Shown: piece by piece, positions 34,522 to 42,743 of the stretch
How positions within the stretch are numbered: position 1 is the stretch's first letter
Layout of the letters: each line of letters starts with the position of its first letter
Assembly (NCBI RefSeq): GCF_041929845.1
Contig: NZ_JBHEEH010000002.1
Location: 242,033-306,032 of the forward strand
Reading direction: 5' to 3'
From: Paenochrobactrum pullorum
GTDB taxonomy: Bacteria > Pseudomonadota > Alphaproteobacteria > Rhizobiales > Rhizobiaceae
DNA length: 64,000 nt
Translations under genes and position numbers: made by a program
Notes under the pieces: model-generated
Told to the model about the DNA's origin: nothing
Seen by the model: only the letters and a program-made list of their open reading frames with translations
Database searches by the model: none

Positions 34522-34818
34522 ATGAAAGCGAATGAAGCAATGAACCGGCGCATCGATATAGATCTGGAGGTGCAGTGGCCTCCTGCAAGATCATCTGAAA
34601 AATGGCCAATGCAACAACAGCTGGCAAGCGAGGATGAAGTGCAGGCGTTGCAACCCGATGAATGTATTGCCGCAGCAGGAGATTCTCTGGAACCGGAAGT
34701 TAAAACCTATGGCAGTAGTGAGCTTTTTGAAGGTGCAAAAGAGGTTGGCATCAAACATGCCGGTTCTGTGTATCGTTTGAAAATCACCCGCCAAGGCAAA
34801 TTAATTCTCAATAAATAG
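34522..34818 (+). CDS. hemP: Hemin uptake protein HemP, long form
   Basis: A 98-residue protein whose C-terminal 35 residues match the HemP domain (SSELFEGAKEVGIKH, then YRLKITRQGKLILNK). The usual HemP is about 50-65 residues; here an acidic, Gln-rich N-terminal extension precedes the domain. In Burkholderia HemP acts as an activator of heme receptor expression; that role here is inference. It starts the rightward heme operon, 13 bp before hemS. A short AGGA site lies close to the ATG; a second in-frame ATG at 34540 is an alternative. Confidence 0.85.
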   Translation: MKANEAMNRRIDIDLEVQWPPARSSEKWPMQQQLASEDEVQALQPDECIAAAGDSLEPEVKTYGSSELFEGAKEVGIKHAGSVYRLKITRQGKLILNK

Positions 34819-34831
34819 GCATAGTAGCACC

Positions 34832-35905
34832 ATGACACTATCGACAAAACCATCGCCGCAGGAAATCCGTTCGGCACGCAGCGAAAATCCGAAAATGCGC
34901 GAACGTGATTTTGCACAAAAACTTGATATCTCTGAAGCCGATTATCTGGCAGCTTATATTGGCGCTGATGATGAAGCTTTAAAAGTAGCGCGGGTACGCG
35001 CTAATGTTGAGGCGTTTTTAAGTGGTATCAGTGCTGTCGGAGAAGTGATGGCGCTGACCCGCAATGAAAGCGCAGTGCACGAAAAAATTGGTCCCTATGA
35101 AAAGACAGTGCCTGGCAAACATGCGGCCATGGTGCTTGGCAAGCAGATTGACTTGCGTATTTTCCCTTCACAATGGGTTGAAGCTTTTGCCGTTGAAAAG
35201 CATGACGGAGAAACTGTGCGGCGCAGTTTACAGTTTTTCAATGCTTCTGGTGAGGCCGTTCATAAGGTGCATTTGCGTGAGGCGTCTGATCTGGATGCCT
35301 ATGCCAAATTGCTTGAAACATTGGCCAGCGATAATCAATCCCCGGAATTTCATGCCGTTGCACCAAAAGCCAAGCCTGAGACAGCAGTTACAGCTGAAGT
35401 TGACAGCGATGCTTTCCGAAGCCGTTGGTCGGAATTGACGGACGTGCATCAATTTATGGGCTTGCTGCGTGATTTTAATATTGATCGCAAGCAGGCGGTT
35501 GAGCTTGCAGGTGATAATTTTGCATGGCCGCTTGATGCCGGATCAATTCGCGCGATGATGGAGCAGGTTGCCGAAAATGCATTGCCGATCATGTGTTTTA
35601 TCGGCAATCGCGGCTGTATCCAGATCCATACCGGTGCAATTACGGGCATTAAAATGATGGGGCCTTGGCTCAATGTCATGGATCCGACTTTTCATATGCA
35701 TTTGCGTACGGATCACATTCGTGAAGTATGGGCTGTTCGCAAGCCGACTAAAGATGGTCATGTAACCTCTTTGGAAGTCTTCGATGACAAGGGTGAATTG
35801 TTTATCCAGTTCTTCGGTGAACGCCATGAAGGCACTGAAGAACGTGCGGATTGGCGTGAATTGGTGGAAGCTTTACCGCGTCTGCCGCGTTCCATTGCTG
35901 CTTGA
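34832..35905 (+). CDS. hmuS: Heme-degrading/heme-trafficking protein HemS
   Basis: A 357-residue HemS/ChuS/HmuS-family protein made of two similar halves. It starts PQEIRSARSENPKMRERDFAQKLDISEADYLAAY, as is typical for the family, and the second half shows IMCFIGNRGCIQIHTGAITGIK and MDPTFHMHLRTDHIREVW. Family members bind cytoplasmic heme and release iron by ring opening or pass heme on. It is second in the heme operon between hemP and the ABC transporter genes, a common order. Confidence 0.9.
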   Translation: MTLSTKPSPQEIRSARSENPKMRERDFAQKLDISEADYLAAYIGADDEALKVARVRANVEAFLSGISAVGEVMALTRNESAVHEKIGPYEKTVPGKHAAMVLGKQIDLRIFPSQWVEAFAVEKHDGETVRRSLQFFNASGEAVHKVHLREASDLDAYAKLLETLASDNQSPEFHAVAPKAKPETAVTAEVDSDAFRSRWSELTDVHQFMGLLRDFNIDRKQAVELAGDNFAWPLDAGSIRAMMEQVAENALPIMCFIGNRGCIQIHTGAITGIKMMGPWLNVMDPTFHMHLRTDHIREVWAVRKPTKDGHVTSLEVFDDKGELFIQFFGERHEGTEERADWRELVEALPRLPRSIAA

Positions 35906-35909
35906 ACAT

Positions 35910-36872
35910 ATGGCCGGTCACATGAATTTTTTACCCCTGTTTTCATCAAAAACCCTGCTGCACAAAACGCGGCAGGGTTTATTGGCTGGTGTTGTTGCTT
36001 CAATGCTATTTACGCCGGTCTCGCTCCAGTCATCTCTTGCAGCAGGCAATGAGCCTGTAACATCAGCAACAGTGGAAACATTGCAAGATACGTCACGCTT
36101 GTTAGCCATTGGCGGATCTTTGACCGAAATCATCTATGCCCTTGGTGAAGAGGGCAGATTGATCGGCCGTGATACAACCGGCACTTATCCGCCGCAAGCA
36201 AAAAATCTTGCTGATGTCGGCTATATGCGTCAATTGTCACCGGAAGGCGTTTTATCCATTAATCCGAGTGCGATTTTAATGCTGGAAGGCAGTGGCCCGC
36301 CAGAAACGATCGAGGTTTTGGAAAAAGCCTCTGTTCCGGTGGTGGTGGTGCCGGATGGCATGAGCCATGAAGGCGTATTGGAGAAAATCCGCATTGTCGG
36401 TAAGACATTGGGTGTCAGTGATAAAGCCGAGGCGCTTGTCGCTCAGGTTGATGCGGATATGCAGGCCACTGAAAAACTGGTTCAAAAAGTAACAAAGCCA
36501 AAACGTGTTCTGTTTGTTTTATCCATGCAGGGTGATCGTATTCAGGCTTCCGGCACCGGTACCGCTGCCGATAACATTATCAAAATGGCAGGGGCGATAA
36601 ATGTCATCGACAGTTTTGCCGGTTACAAACAAATGACCGATGAAGCCGTGGACAAGCTTGCCCCAGATTTCATCTTGATGATGTCGGGCGGCGGTGACCA
36701 TATGGCAAGAACTGCAGAAGTTTTAAAGCACCCTGCCATTATCTCGACACCTGCTGCGAAGACAAAAAGCGTCGTATCCATGGACGGATTATATCTGCTG
36801 GGATTTGGTCCGCGCACCGGTGAGGCTGTGCGTGAACTGACGGAAGCACTCTATCCGGAACAAAAAGACTAA
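35910..36872 (+). CDS. hmuT: Heme ABC transporter, periplasmic binding protein
   Basis: A 320-residue class III binding protein with a signal peptide (GLLAGVVASMLFTPVSLQSSLAA). The start of the mature domain, RLLAIGGSLTEIIYALGEEGRLIGRDTTGTYP, and the long backbone helix are typical of HmuT/BhuT heme carriers that hand heme to the HmuUV permease. The start at 35910, four bases after the hmuS stop, is chosen over an upstream in-frame ATG inside hmuS; 35922 is also possible. A stable hairpin follows before hmuU. Confidence 0.88.
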   Translation: MAGHMNFLPLFSSKTLLHKTRQGLLAGVVASMLFTPVSLQSSLAAGNEPVTSATVETLQDTSRLLAIGGSLTEIIYALGEEGRLIGRDTTGTYPPQAKNLADVGYMRQLSPEGVLSINPSAILMLEGSGPPETIEVLEKASVPVVVVPDGMSHEGVLEKIRIVGKTLGVSDKAEALVAQVDADMQATEKLVQKVTKPKRVLFVLSMQGDRIQASGTGTAADNIIKMAGAINVIDSFAGYKQMTDEAVDKLAPDFILMMSGGGDHMARTAEVLKHPAIISTPAAKTKSVVSMDGLYLLGFGPRTGEAVRELTEALYPEQKD

Positions 36873-36888
36873 AATAACAACGACATGC

Positions 36889-36925
36889 ATATGTTGCGGT
36901 CTGACTTTATCGGGCCGCAACATAT
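36889..36925 (+). other. Hairpin between hmuT and hmuU
   Basis: Perfect 11-bp stem ATATGTTGCGG (36889-36899) / CCGCAACATAT (36915-36925), with possible extra pairs inside. There is no T run, so it is more likely an mRNA-stabilising or processing element that would raise the level of the binding protein over the permease. Confidence 0.55.
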
Positions 36926-37003
36926 TAATATGTAAAGGTAGCTTTGGCTGCCGTCATTCACGGGCTGCATCCGATGGCCTGTTCAATATTCAGGGATGTA
37001 ATT

Positions 37004-38113
37004 ATGACATCGCAAGACGCCGCTTACAGCAGTACGCTGCCGTTAATGCGGAACAGGCAGGATGGAGATCGCAGCCATATTGCCAGATTGGCTATTTTTA
37101 TACTGGCTATTGCCTTGATTTTCACGGCTTTGTTCAGCTTGACGGCGGGGGCATCTGATGCCTCGTTATGGAATTTGATCCGATCTTTATGGGCAGGCAG
37201 TGATGCTTCGGGCGATGTTCTTTCGCAACGTGACCGTTTGATTATTGTTGATATTCGTCTGCCACGCATTGTTTTAGGCATGTTGATTGGCGCAGCACTG
37301 GCTGTTTCGGGTGCAGTGATGCAGGGTTTGTTCCGCAATCCGCTGGCTGATCCGGGCCTTGTTGGTGTATCGTCCGGAGCAGGGCTTGGTGCAATTTCGG
37401 TGATCGTGCTGGGCGGTTCAATTCTGGCGCCGCTGACCGCAATTCTTGGTCTTTTGACCTTGCCGCTGGCCGCATTCGGAGGTGGTCTTTTTACGACATT
37501 GGTGCTTTATCGTGTGGCGACCAGACAGGGACGGACGTCTGTTGCCACCATGCTTTTGGCCGGTATCGCATTGGGCGCGCTGGCTGGCGCATTGACGGGT
37601 CTTTTGACCTATATTGCTGATGACCGTCAATTGCGCGATATGACCTTTTGGGGACTTGGTTCGCTGGCTGGTGCGACGTGGAACAAAATCATCTCCGCAG
37701 GGCCGATTATTTTGATCGTCCTGGTTGTGGTGCCGTTTTTAGCGCGTGGTTTGAATGCTTTGGCATTGGGGGAGGCATCTGCCAACCATCTGGGCGTTCA
37801 TGTGCAGCGGGTGAAAAATATTGCTATTGTCAGTGTTGCTGCGGCCGTTGGTGCATCCGTGGCCGTCAGTGGTGGTATTGGTTTTGTCGGTATTGTAGTG
37901 CCGCATATTCTGCGCTTAACGATCGGGCCGGATCATCGTTATCTGCTGCCTTGTTCAGCCCTGCTTGGCGCTACATTATTATTGCTTGCCGATGCTTTCA
38001 GCCGCACAATCGTAGCCCCAGCTGAATTGCCGATTGGTATTGTAACTGCAACATTCGGTGCGCCTTTCTTCCTTTGGATTTTGTTGCGCCGCCGAAATGT
38101 GCTGGATTTGTAA
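37004..38113 (+). CDS. hmuU: Heme ABC transporter permease
   Basis: A 369-residue FecCD-family permease with about nine to ten membrane helices. Signatures: RLPRIVLGMLIGAALAVSGAVMQGLFRNPLADPGLVGVS at the second helix region, GFVGIVVPHILRL for the ATPase-coupling loop, and LPIGIVTATFGAPFFLWIL at the end. It should move heme across the inner membrane with HmuT and HmuV. The start at 37004 follows AGGGATG; a longer frame from 36944 is less likely. Confidence 0.92.
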   Translation: MTSQDAAYSSTLPLMRNRQDGDRSHIARLAIFILAIALIFTALFSLTAGASDASLWNLIRSLWAGSDASGDVLSQRDRLIIVDIRLPRIVLGMLIGAALAVSGAVMQGLFRNPLADPGLVGVSSGAGLGAISVIVLGGSILAPLTAILGLLTLPLAAFGGGLFTTLVLYRVATRQGRTSVATMLLAGIALGALAGALTGLLTYIADDRQLRDMTFWGLGSLAGATWNKIISAGPIILIVLVVVPFLARGLNALALGEASANHLGVHVQRVKNIAIVSVAAAVGASVAVSGGIGFVGIVVPHILRLTIGPDHRYLLPCSALLGATLLLLADAFSRTIVAPAELPIGIVTATFGAPFFLWILLRRRNVLDL

Positions 38114-38122
38114 GAGGTTATT

Positions 38123-38929
38123 ATGATCGAAATTCGGGATCTGTCTGTTACAATTTCCGGTAAGACCATTATCGAAGATGTCAGTTTTAAAGCTTATCCG
38201 CGTCAGGTGACGGTCATTGTCGGGCCAAATGGTTCCGGTAAAACAACGCTGATGCGTGCTTTATGCGGCGATGTGGAGTATAAAGGCGAGGCTGCACTGG
38301 ACGGGATTAATTTCCGTTCTTTCAAGCCTTGGCAAATGGCCGGAAGACGTGCTGTCCTGCCGCAATCCACCAGTTTGTCCTTTCCTTTCAGCGTACGTGA
38401 GATCGTACGCTTAGGATTAACGGGGGGGTTGAGCGGCGTATCTCAATCCGAGCAGGAGAAATTGCCGGATCTGGCACTTAAAATGGTGGATCTGGAAGGG
38501 TTCAGCGGGCGTCTTTATCAGGAATTATCAGGCGGAGAACAGCAGCGCGTACAATTGGCACGTGTCTTGTGTCAGGTTTGGAAACCTGTTGTCGATGGTC
38601 ATCCGCGTTATTTATTTCTGGATGAGCCAATTTCCAGCCTAGATATTCGTCACCAGATCATGGTTATGAATATTGCCCGCAAATTTGCTGCTGATGGCGG
38701 AGGCGTCGTTGCTATTTTGCATGACCTGAATTTGACAGCAATGTTTGCTGATCAGATCATCATTATGCAAAATGGAAAGCTGGACGGGGCAGGTGCACCA
38801 CGTGCGATGCTGACCAATAAAAGATTGTCACGAATTTATGGTTGTAATTTATGTGTCGGCATGGTGCCGCCACCGGATGTACCTTTTATCCTGCCTCATG
38901 GTTCAATAGAAGAAATGAGCGGTTCTTAG
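38123..38929 (+). CDS. hmuV: Heme ABC transporter ATP-binding protein
   Basis: A 268-residue ABC ATPase. The Walker A is GPNGSGKTTLM, the signature LSGGEQQRVQLARVLC, the Walker B YLFLDEPISSLDIRHQ, and the H-loop ILHDLNL. The sequence around the signature, with a short insertion before the Walker B (WKPVVDGHPRYLF), fits HmuV/BhuV. It lies 9 bp after hmuU and ends the heme operon. Confidence 0.93.
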   Translation: MIEIRDLSVTISGKTIIEDVSFKAYPRQVTVIVGPNGSGKTTLMRALCGDVEYKGEAALDGINFRSFKPWQMAGRRAVLPQSTSLSFPFSVREIVRLGLTGGLSGVSQSEQEKLPDLALKMVDLEGFSGRLYQELSGGEQQRVQLARVLCQVWKPVVDGHPRYLFLDEPISSLDIRHQIMVMNIARKFAADGGGVVAILHDLNLTAMFADQIIIMQNGKLDGAGAPRAMLTNKRLSRIYGCNLCVGMVPPPDVPFILPHGSIEEMSGS

Positions 38930-38976
38930 CGGCGCTCATTTAATACTTAAGAATATCGAATGGAATGATTGCCGGC

Positions 38977-39462
38977 TCAGCCGGCAGTCGCACGGGCCGA
39001 AGCTGCTGCGGCACGCTTTTCCATTACTTCATCAAGTCCCAGCAACATCCGCACATTCGGGCGAGCCTTAACCAGATCAGCAATTGTATATTGCGAAAGA
39101 ACAGTGAAGAAAGCGCCCAAAGCTTCACGCAGGGCCGAGTTGAGAGCGCAGCTGTCAACAAGCGGGCATTCCGTAGCATCATTTTCGAAGCATTCTGCCA
39201 TCGCAAAATTTTCTTCTGTTACATGCACCACATCAAAAACGGTGATTTCACTTGCAGCTTTACCGAGCCTGACGCCACCATTACGGCCGCGTACAGTTTC
39301 AATCATATTGTTTTGGACAAGCGGCTGCAGAATTTTGAACAGAAAAAGTTCGGAAACCGAATAAGCTCTGGCAATTTCCGGAATGCGGCTTAACTGCCCT
39401 TCATTTGCAGCGCAATACATAAGCATCCGAATTGCATAATTGGTCTGACGGGTCAGTCGCAT
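38977..39462 (-). CDS. rirA: Rrf2-family iron regulator RirA
   Basis: A 161-residue Rrf2 regulator. The N-terminal MRLTRQTNYAIRMLMYCAAN and VSELFLFKILQPLVQNNMIETVRGRNGG form the winged helix, and the three iron-sulfur Cys residues are in AECFENDATECPLVDSC. It matches RirA, the rhizobial regulator that represses iron uptake when iron-sulfur clusters are plentiful. Its place beside the heme locus fits a role in its control. The ATG at 39462 is chosen over one at 39480 because homologues start MRLTRQTNYA. Confidence 0.9.
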   Translation of the reverse strand: MRLTRQTNYAIRMLMYCAANEGQLSRIPEIARAYSVSELFLFKILQPLVQNNMIETVRGRNGGVRLGKAASEITVFDVVHVTEENFAMAECFENDATECPLVDSCALNSALREALGAFFTVLSQYTIADLVKARPNVRMLLGLDEVMEKRAAAASARATAG

Positions 39463-39501
39463 ATAATATCCTTTCCACACGGGAAGGTTTTAAACGATAC
39501 A

Positions 39502-39528
39502 CTCCTTACGCGTAAAACAGGTAAGGAG
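39502..39528. promoter_or_regulatory. Inverted repeat upstream of rirA
   Basis: CTCCTTAC (39502-39509) and GTAAGGAG (39521-39528), exact reverse complements with an 11-bp spacer, lie 40-66 bp before the rirA start. They could be an operator for rirA; the binding protein is unknown. Confidence 0.4.
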
Positions 39529-39681
39529 CCTGAATGTTAACTTGCCCTATGATGCAATGAAACAAACATAATTCAAGTTAGTTTAGAATTGTTCTTAACA
39601 CATATAAAAGGCATTATTAAGAATTGCAATTTGATTTCGTAAAAATATGACAAAATTAAGCATGTTTAATATAGCCGGTTA

Positions 39682-39722
39682 AAACCGGTGAAGCAATATC
39701 AATATGTTCACCGGTATTTTTA
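39682..39722. terminator. Terminator downstream of the YbaK-type gene
   Basis: Stem ACCGGTGAA / TTCACCGGT (39684-39692 with 39707-39715) with T-rich ends on both strands, 11 bp beyond the ybaK-like stop codon on the minus strand. Confidence 0.7.
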
Positions 39723-39732
39723 AGGTTGTTGT

Positions 39733-40194
39733 TTATTGGCAAACATCAATCCATTCGGCCTGGCTCAGTTCTGCCAAACGCAGAGTGTTGATGCGAAGAG
39801 CACTATTGATGGAACCGGCGGCCGGTACGACCTCATCAAAGTTCTTTAAGGAGATGTCGCAATAAATGGCCATATTGCTTGCCAAACCGAAAGGGCAGAC
39901 ACCGCCGACTGGGTGACCGGTTAGTGCAATCACGCTTTCAGCATCCAGCATCCGCGGTTTTGTGGCAAACTGGTCTTTGAATTTGCGGTTATCAATACGT
40001 GCGTCACCGCGGGTGACAATGAGAACGGCATCATCTTTGATTTTGAACGAAAGGGTTTTGGCAATTTGCCCCGGCTCAACACCATGTGCCTCGGCTGCCA
40101 GTGCAACCGTTGCGGTGCTGGTTTCCAGCTCAATAATCTCTATATCGGGAGCTTTTTCGGCAAAAAATGCTTTAACAGATTCCAGACTCATCAT
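39733..40194 (-). CDS. YbaK/EbsC-family aminoacyl-tRNA deacylase
   Basis: A protein of about 153 residues in the YbaK/ProX editing family, which clears mischarged tRNA such as Ala- or Cys-tRNA(Pro). Typical segments: VEPGQIAKTLSFKIKDDAVLIVTRGDARIDNRKFKD with the conserved Lys, and ALTGHPVGGVCPFGL. The specific tRNA cannot be told from sequence. The ATG at 40194 follows AAGGAAC; a second ATG follows at once. It stands alone, next to tRNA-Leu. Confidence 0.85.
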   Translation of the reverse strand: MMSLESVKAFFAEKAPDIEIIELETSTATVALAAEAHGVEPGQIAKTLSFKIKDDAVLIVTRGDARIDNRKFKDQFATKPRMLDAESVIALTGHPVGGVCPFGLASNMAIYCDISLKNFDEVVPAAGSINSALRINTLRLAELSQAEWIDVCQ

Positions 40195-40313
40195 TTGTTC
40201 CTTGATTTTATAGACCAAGTTTTAAGCAGGAAGATGAGGAAGGCAAGCATTCAAAGAACTGATATTGAAAACAGTTTTATGAAAATTTTATATTACTAAT
40301 TGAGATTTTAAAA

Positions 40314-40398
40314 TGGTGCGGGCGGAGGGACTTGAACCCCCACGCCTCTCGGCGCTAGAACCTAAATCTAGTGCGTCTGCCAATTCCGCCACGCCCGC
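40314..40398 (-). tRNA. tRNA-Leu (anticodon UAG)
   Basis: The minus strand folds into a tRNA of 85 nt including an encoded CCA end. The acceptor stem is GCGGGCG / CGCCCGC, the anticodon stem CTAGA / TCTAG encloses the loop TTTAGGT with anticodon TAG, a long variable arm (CGCCGAGAGGCG) marks a class II tRNA, and the T arm GGGGGTTCAAGTCCC is standard. Together these identify tRNA-Leu reading CUA/CUG codons. Confidence 0.96.
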
Positions 40399-41111
40399 AA
40401 CAAGCGCTCTCATAGGGTAAAAAATAATCCGGTGCAAGCCCCGTTTAATTTATTGAAACACCTAACAAACAAGTTTTTAAAGTTTTATCTTAAAATAAAC
40501 AGTTTTGTGTTGTTTTCCGGCTAAGCACTCGGCCAAACAACTCTGACAGGCACAGGGCTTAACAAATACTCGAATCAAACTTCTATTGACCGGTAGTGAG
40601 AGGCTCGCGAATAATTACAGTTCTCCTTATTTCCGGGCAGATGCATTTTATAATGGCAGGTTATAATGGCAGGTTATAATGGCAGGCTTTGGGTTGAAAT
40701 TAGCTCTGTGCTATTTTTCAGCTTCGCAATTTAAATGCTGGCATGGACAAAATTCATGGTTTTATCTGCTGAGGGTGGATTGTCAGCTGGCAAATGGATA
40801 AATATATAGGCATAAGCGCTGTGTGACATGCATCATTATTGACGGTTATTCATTGACCTTTGGGTTCTGTCCACGTAATGGAAGTGAAATTTGGCGCGAG
40901 GTGCAATGAAGTGACTGCGTCTTTGAAGCGGAAACTTGATCGGAATAAAGGCCTGACGGGGCTCCGGTGAGGTTTCATGTTTTTTAAGATGCGCATTGAT
41001 TGTCTGACGCGTTTGATTGCGCACACAAGCCATATGGCACAACAGTTTCTTGCCGGCGTTGACGCCAGAAGTTCGTGACCCGGCATCATGATAAGAAGTG
41101 AAGGTTTTGAC
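40399..41111. other. Long intergenic region between tRNA-Leu and tig
   Basis: About 700 bp with no credible gene on either strand; a long minus-strand frame from 42452 that runs in here is a shadow of tig. It holds the tRNA promoter, three tandem 13-bp repeats (40648) and possible rightward promoters for tig: TTGACC at 40586 with AATAAT at 40610 (18-bp spacer), and TTGACC at 40853 with TAATGG at 40876. The tig leader could thus be some 230-490 bases long. Confidence 0.5.
40648..40686 (+). repeat. Three tandem 13-bp repeats containing TATAAT
   Basis: The unit TTATAATGGCAGG occurs three times in a row without a mismatch (40648-40660, 40661-40673, 40674-40686). Each unit contains a perfect -10-like TATAAT. 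Confidence 0.9.
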
Positions 41112-42539
41112 ATGCAGGTTACCGAAACGCTCAATGAAGGGCTGAAGCGCGAAGTTAAGGTCGTGATTCCAGCTGCGGATCTCGTCGCAAAGCTCGCAGA
41201 ACGCCTCGAAACTGCACGCGGTAATGCACGTATTAACGGTTTCCGTCCGGGTAAAGTGCCTGTTGCGCATCTGCGTAAGACATATGGCAAGTCTTTCATG
41301 GCTGAAATCGTCAATGAAATTCTCAGCGATACCCCACGCTCGATCCTTGCTGATCGTGGCGAAAAATCTGCAACCCAGCCGGAAGTTGTTTTGTCGGAAG
41401 ACGAAAAAGAAGCCGAACAGGTTCTGGACGGCAAAATCGATTTCGTATTCTCGCTGGCTTATGAAGTTCTGCCGAAGATCGAAATCAAAGATTTCTCCGG
41501 CATCAGCGTAACCCGTGAAGTTGTCGATATTTCTGATGAAGAAGTTGACGAACAGGTTAAGCGCGTTGCGTCTTCTACTGTTTCTTACGAAGCGAAAAAA
41601 GGCAAAGCTGAAAACGGCGATCGCGTTACCATGGATTACCTTGGTAAAGTTGACGACGTTCCGTTCGATGGCGGTGCAGATAATGATGCACAGCTCGTTC
41701 TGGGCTCCGGTCAGTTCATCCCGGGCTTTGAAGATCAGCTCGTGGGCGTAAAAGCTGGCGATGAGAAAGTTATCAACGTAACTTTCCCTGCTGATTACGG
41801 TGCAGCACATTTGGCTGGCAAAGATGCAACCTTCGACATCACCGTGAAGGAAGTTGCTAAAGCTGGCGAAATTGAACTGAACGACGAAACCGCTAAGAAG
41901 CTCGGCATTGAAACTCTTGAGCGTCTGCGTGAAGTTGTACGTGAACAGATCGAAAGCCAGTATGGCTCCATCACCCGCCAGAAAGTCAAGCGTCAGATTC
42001 TTGATGCTTTGGATGGTGACTATCAGTTTGAAAGCCCTGAAAAGCTGGTCAATGCTGAATTTAACAACATCTGGCAGCAGATCAACTTTGACCTTCAGCA
42101 GGCTGGCCGCACTTTTGAAGACGAAGAAACCACAGAAGAAGCAGCTCGTGAAGAATATCGCAAGCTGGCTGAACGCCGCGTACGTCTCGGTCTGGTTCTC
42201 TCCGAAATCGGTGAAAAAGCTGGTGTAGAAGTTACCGAAGAAGAATTGCAGCGTGCAGTTTACGATCAGGTGCGTCGTTACCCAGGTCAGGAACAGCAGA
42301 TTTACGACTTCCTGCGTAAAACTCCGGATGCAGTTGCTAACTTGCGCGCTCCAATCTTTGAAGAAAAGGTTGTTGACCATCTGTTGGCTGCAATCACCGT
42401 TACCGACAAGAAAGTAACCAAAGAAGAGCTGACCGCAGAAGACGAAGATCAAGTGGCTGAAAAGCCAGCCAAGAAAGCTGCACCAAAGAAAAAAGCTGCT
42501 CCTAAGAAAAAAGAAGCAGATAAGGCAGATGAAGCTTAA
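41112..42539 (+). CDS. tig: Trigger factor
   Basis: Trigger factor is the ribosome-bound chaperone and prolyl isomerase that meets new chains at the exit tunnel. The 475-residue protein has the ribosome-binding signature NGFRPGKVPVAHLRKTYG near residue 45, an FKBP-type isomerase domain (about 155-245: GDRVTMDYLGKVDDVPFDGG; FIPGFEDQLVGVKAGDE) and a helical C-terminal domain. The tail is a Lys/Ala-rich stretch (KKAAPKKKAAPKKKEAD) common in alphaproteobacterial members. The start at 41112 (MQVTETLNEGLKREV) matches the family. A strong terminator follows. Confidence 0.95.
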   Translation: MQVTETLNEGLKREVKVVIPAADLVAKLAERLETARGNARINGFRPGKVPVAHLRKTYGKSFMAEIVNEILSDTPRSILADRGEKSATQPEVVLSEDEKEAEQVLDGKIDFVFSLAYEVLPKIEIKDFSGISVTREVVDISDEEVDEQVKRVASSTVSYEAKKGKAENGDRVTMDYLGKVDDVPFDGGADNDAQLVLGSGQFIPGFEDQLVGVKAGDEKVINVTFPADYGAAHLAGKDATFDITVKEVAKAGEIELNDETAKKLGIETLERLREVVREQIESQYGSITRQKVKRQILDALDGDYQFESPEKLVNAEFNNIWQQINFDLQQAGRTFEDEETTEEAAREEYRKLAERRVRLGLVLSEIGEKAGVEVTEEELQRAVYDQVRRYPGQEQQIYDFLRKTPDAVANLRAPIFEEKVVDHLLAAITVTDKKVTKEELTAEDEDQVAEKPAKKAAPKKKAAPKKKEADKADEA

Positions 42540-42564
42540 TCATTAGCCATCTGAAAATTTAGAC

Positions 42565-42595
42565 AAAAAAGGCCGTGCTTTGCACGGCCTTTTTT
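42565..42595 (+). terminator. Rho-independent terminator after tig
   Basis: Stem GGCCGTGC / GCACGGCC, flanked by six A residues and six T residues, so it may work on both strands. Confidence 0.93.
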
Positions 42596-42704
42596 GTGTT
42601 TCTAACACCGTTAAATGATTGGGAAACGTCATGGTTGGCTGCTGTTCACATTAAGTTTATCTACCGTTTTTACATCATACGACTGATTGACAACTTGCCC
42701 CAAC

Positions 42705-42730
42705 TTAATTACCAACCGGATGGTTATTAA
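42705..42730. promoter_or_regulatory. Candidate TetR operator upstream of the bepR-like gene
   Basis: TTAATTACCA (42705-42714) and TGGTTATTAA (42721-42730), 9 of 10 positions complementary with a 6-bp spacer, end 13 bp before the regulator start codon. The size and symmetry suit TetR autoregulation. Confidence 0.5.
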
Positions 42731-42743
42731 CTGGAATGAACTG

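Noticed and set aside
40314..40398. tRNA-Leu as the prophage attachment site
   Set aside because: It is more than 8 kb from the integrase, with ordinary chromosomal genes between.
40836..42452. A 538-codon minus-strand frame opposite tig
   Set aside because: It is the mirror of the trigger factor coding frame, is rich in Phe, Asn and Ile as such shadows are, has no domain signature, and runs beyond the gene into intergenic DNA.
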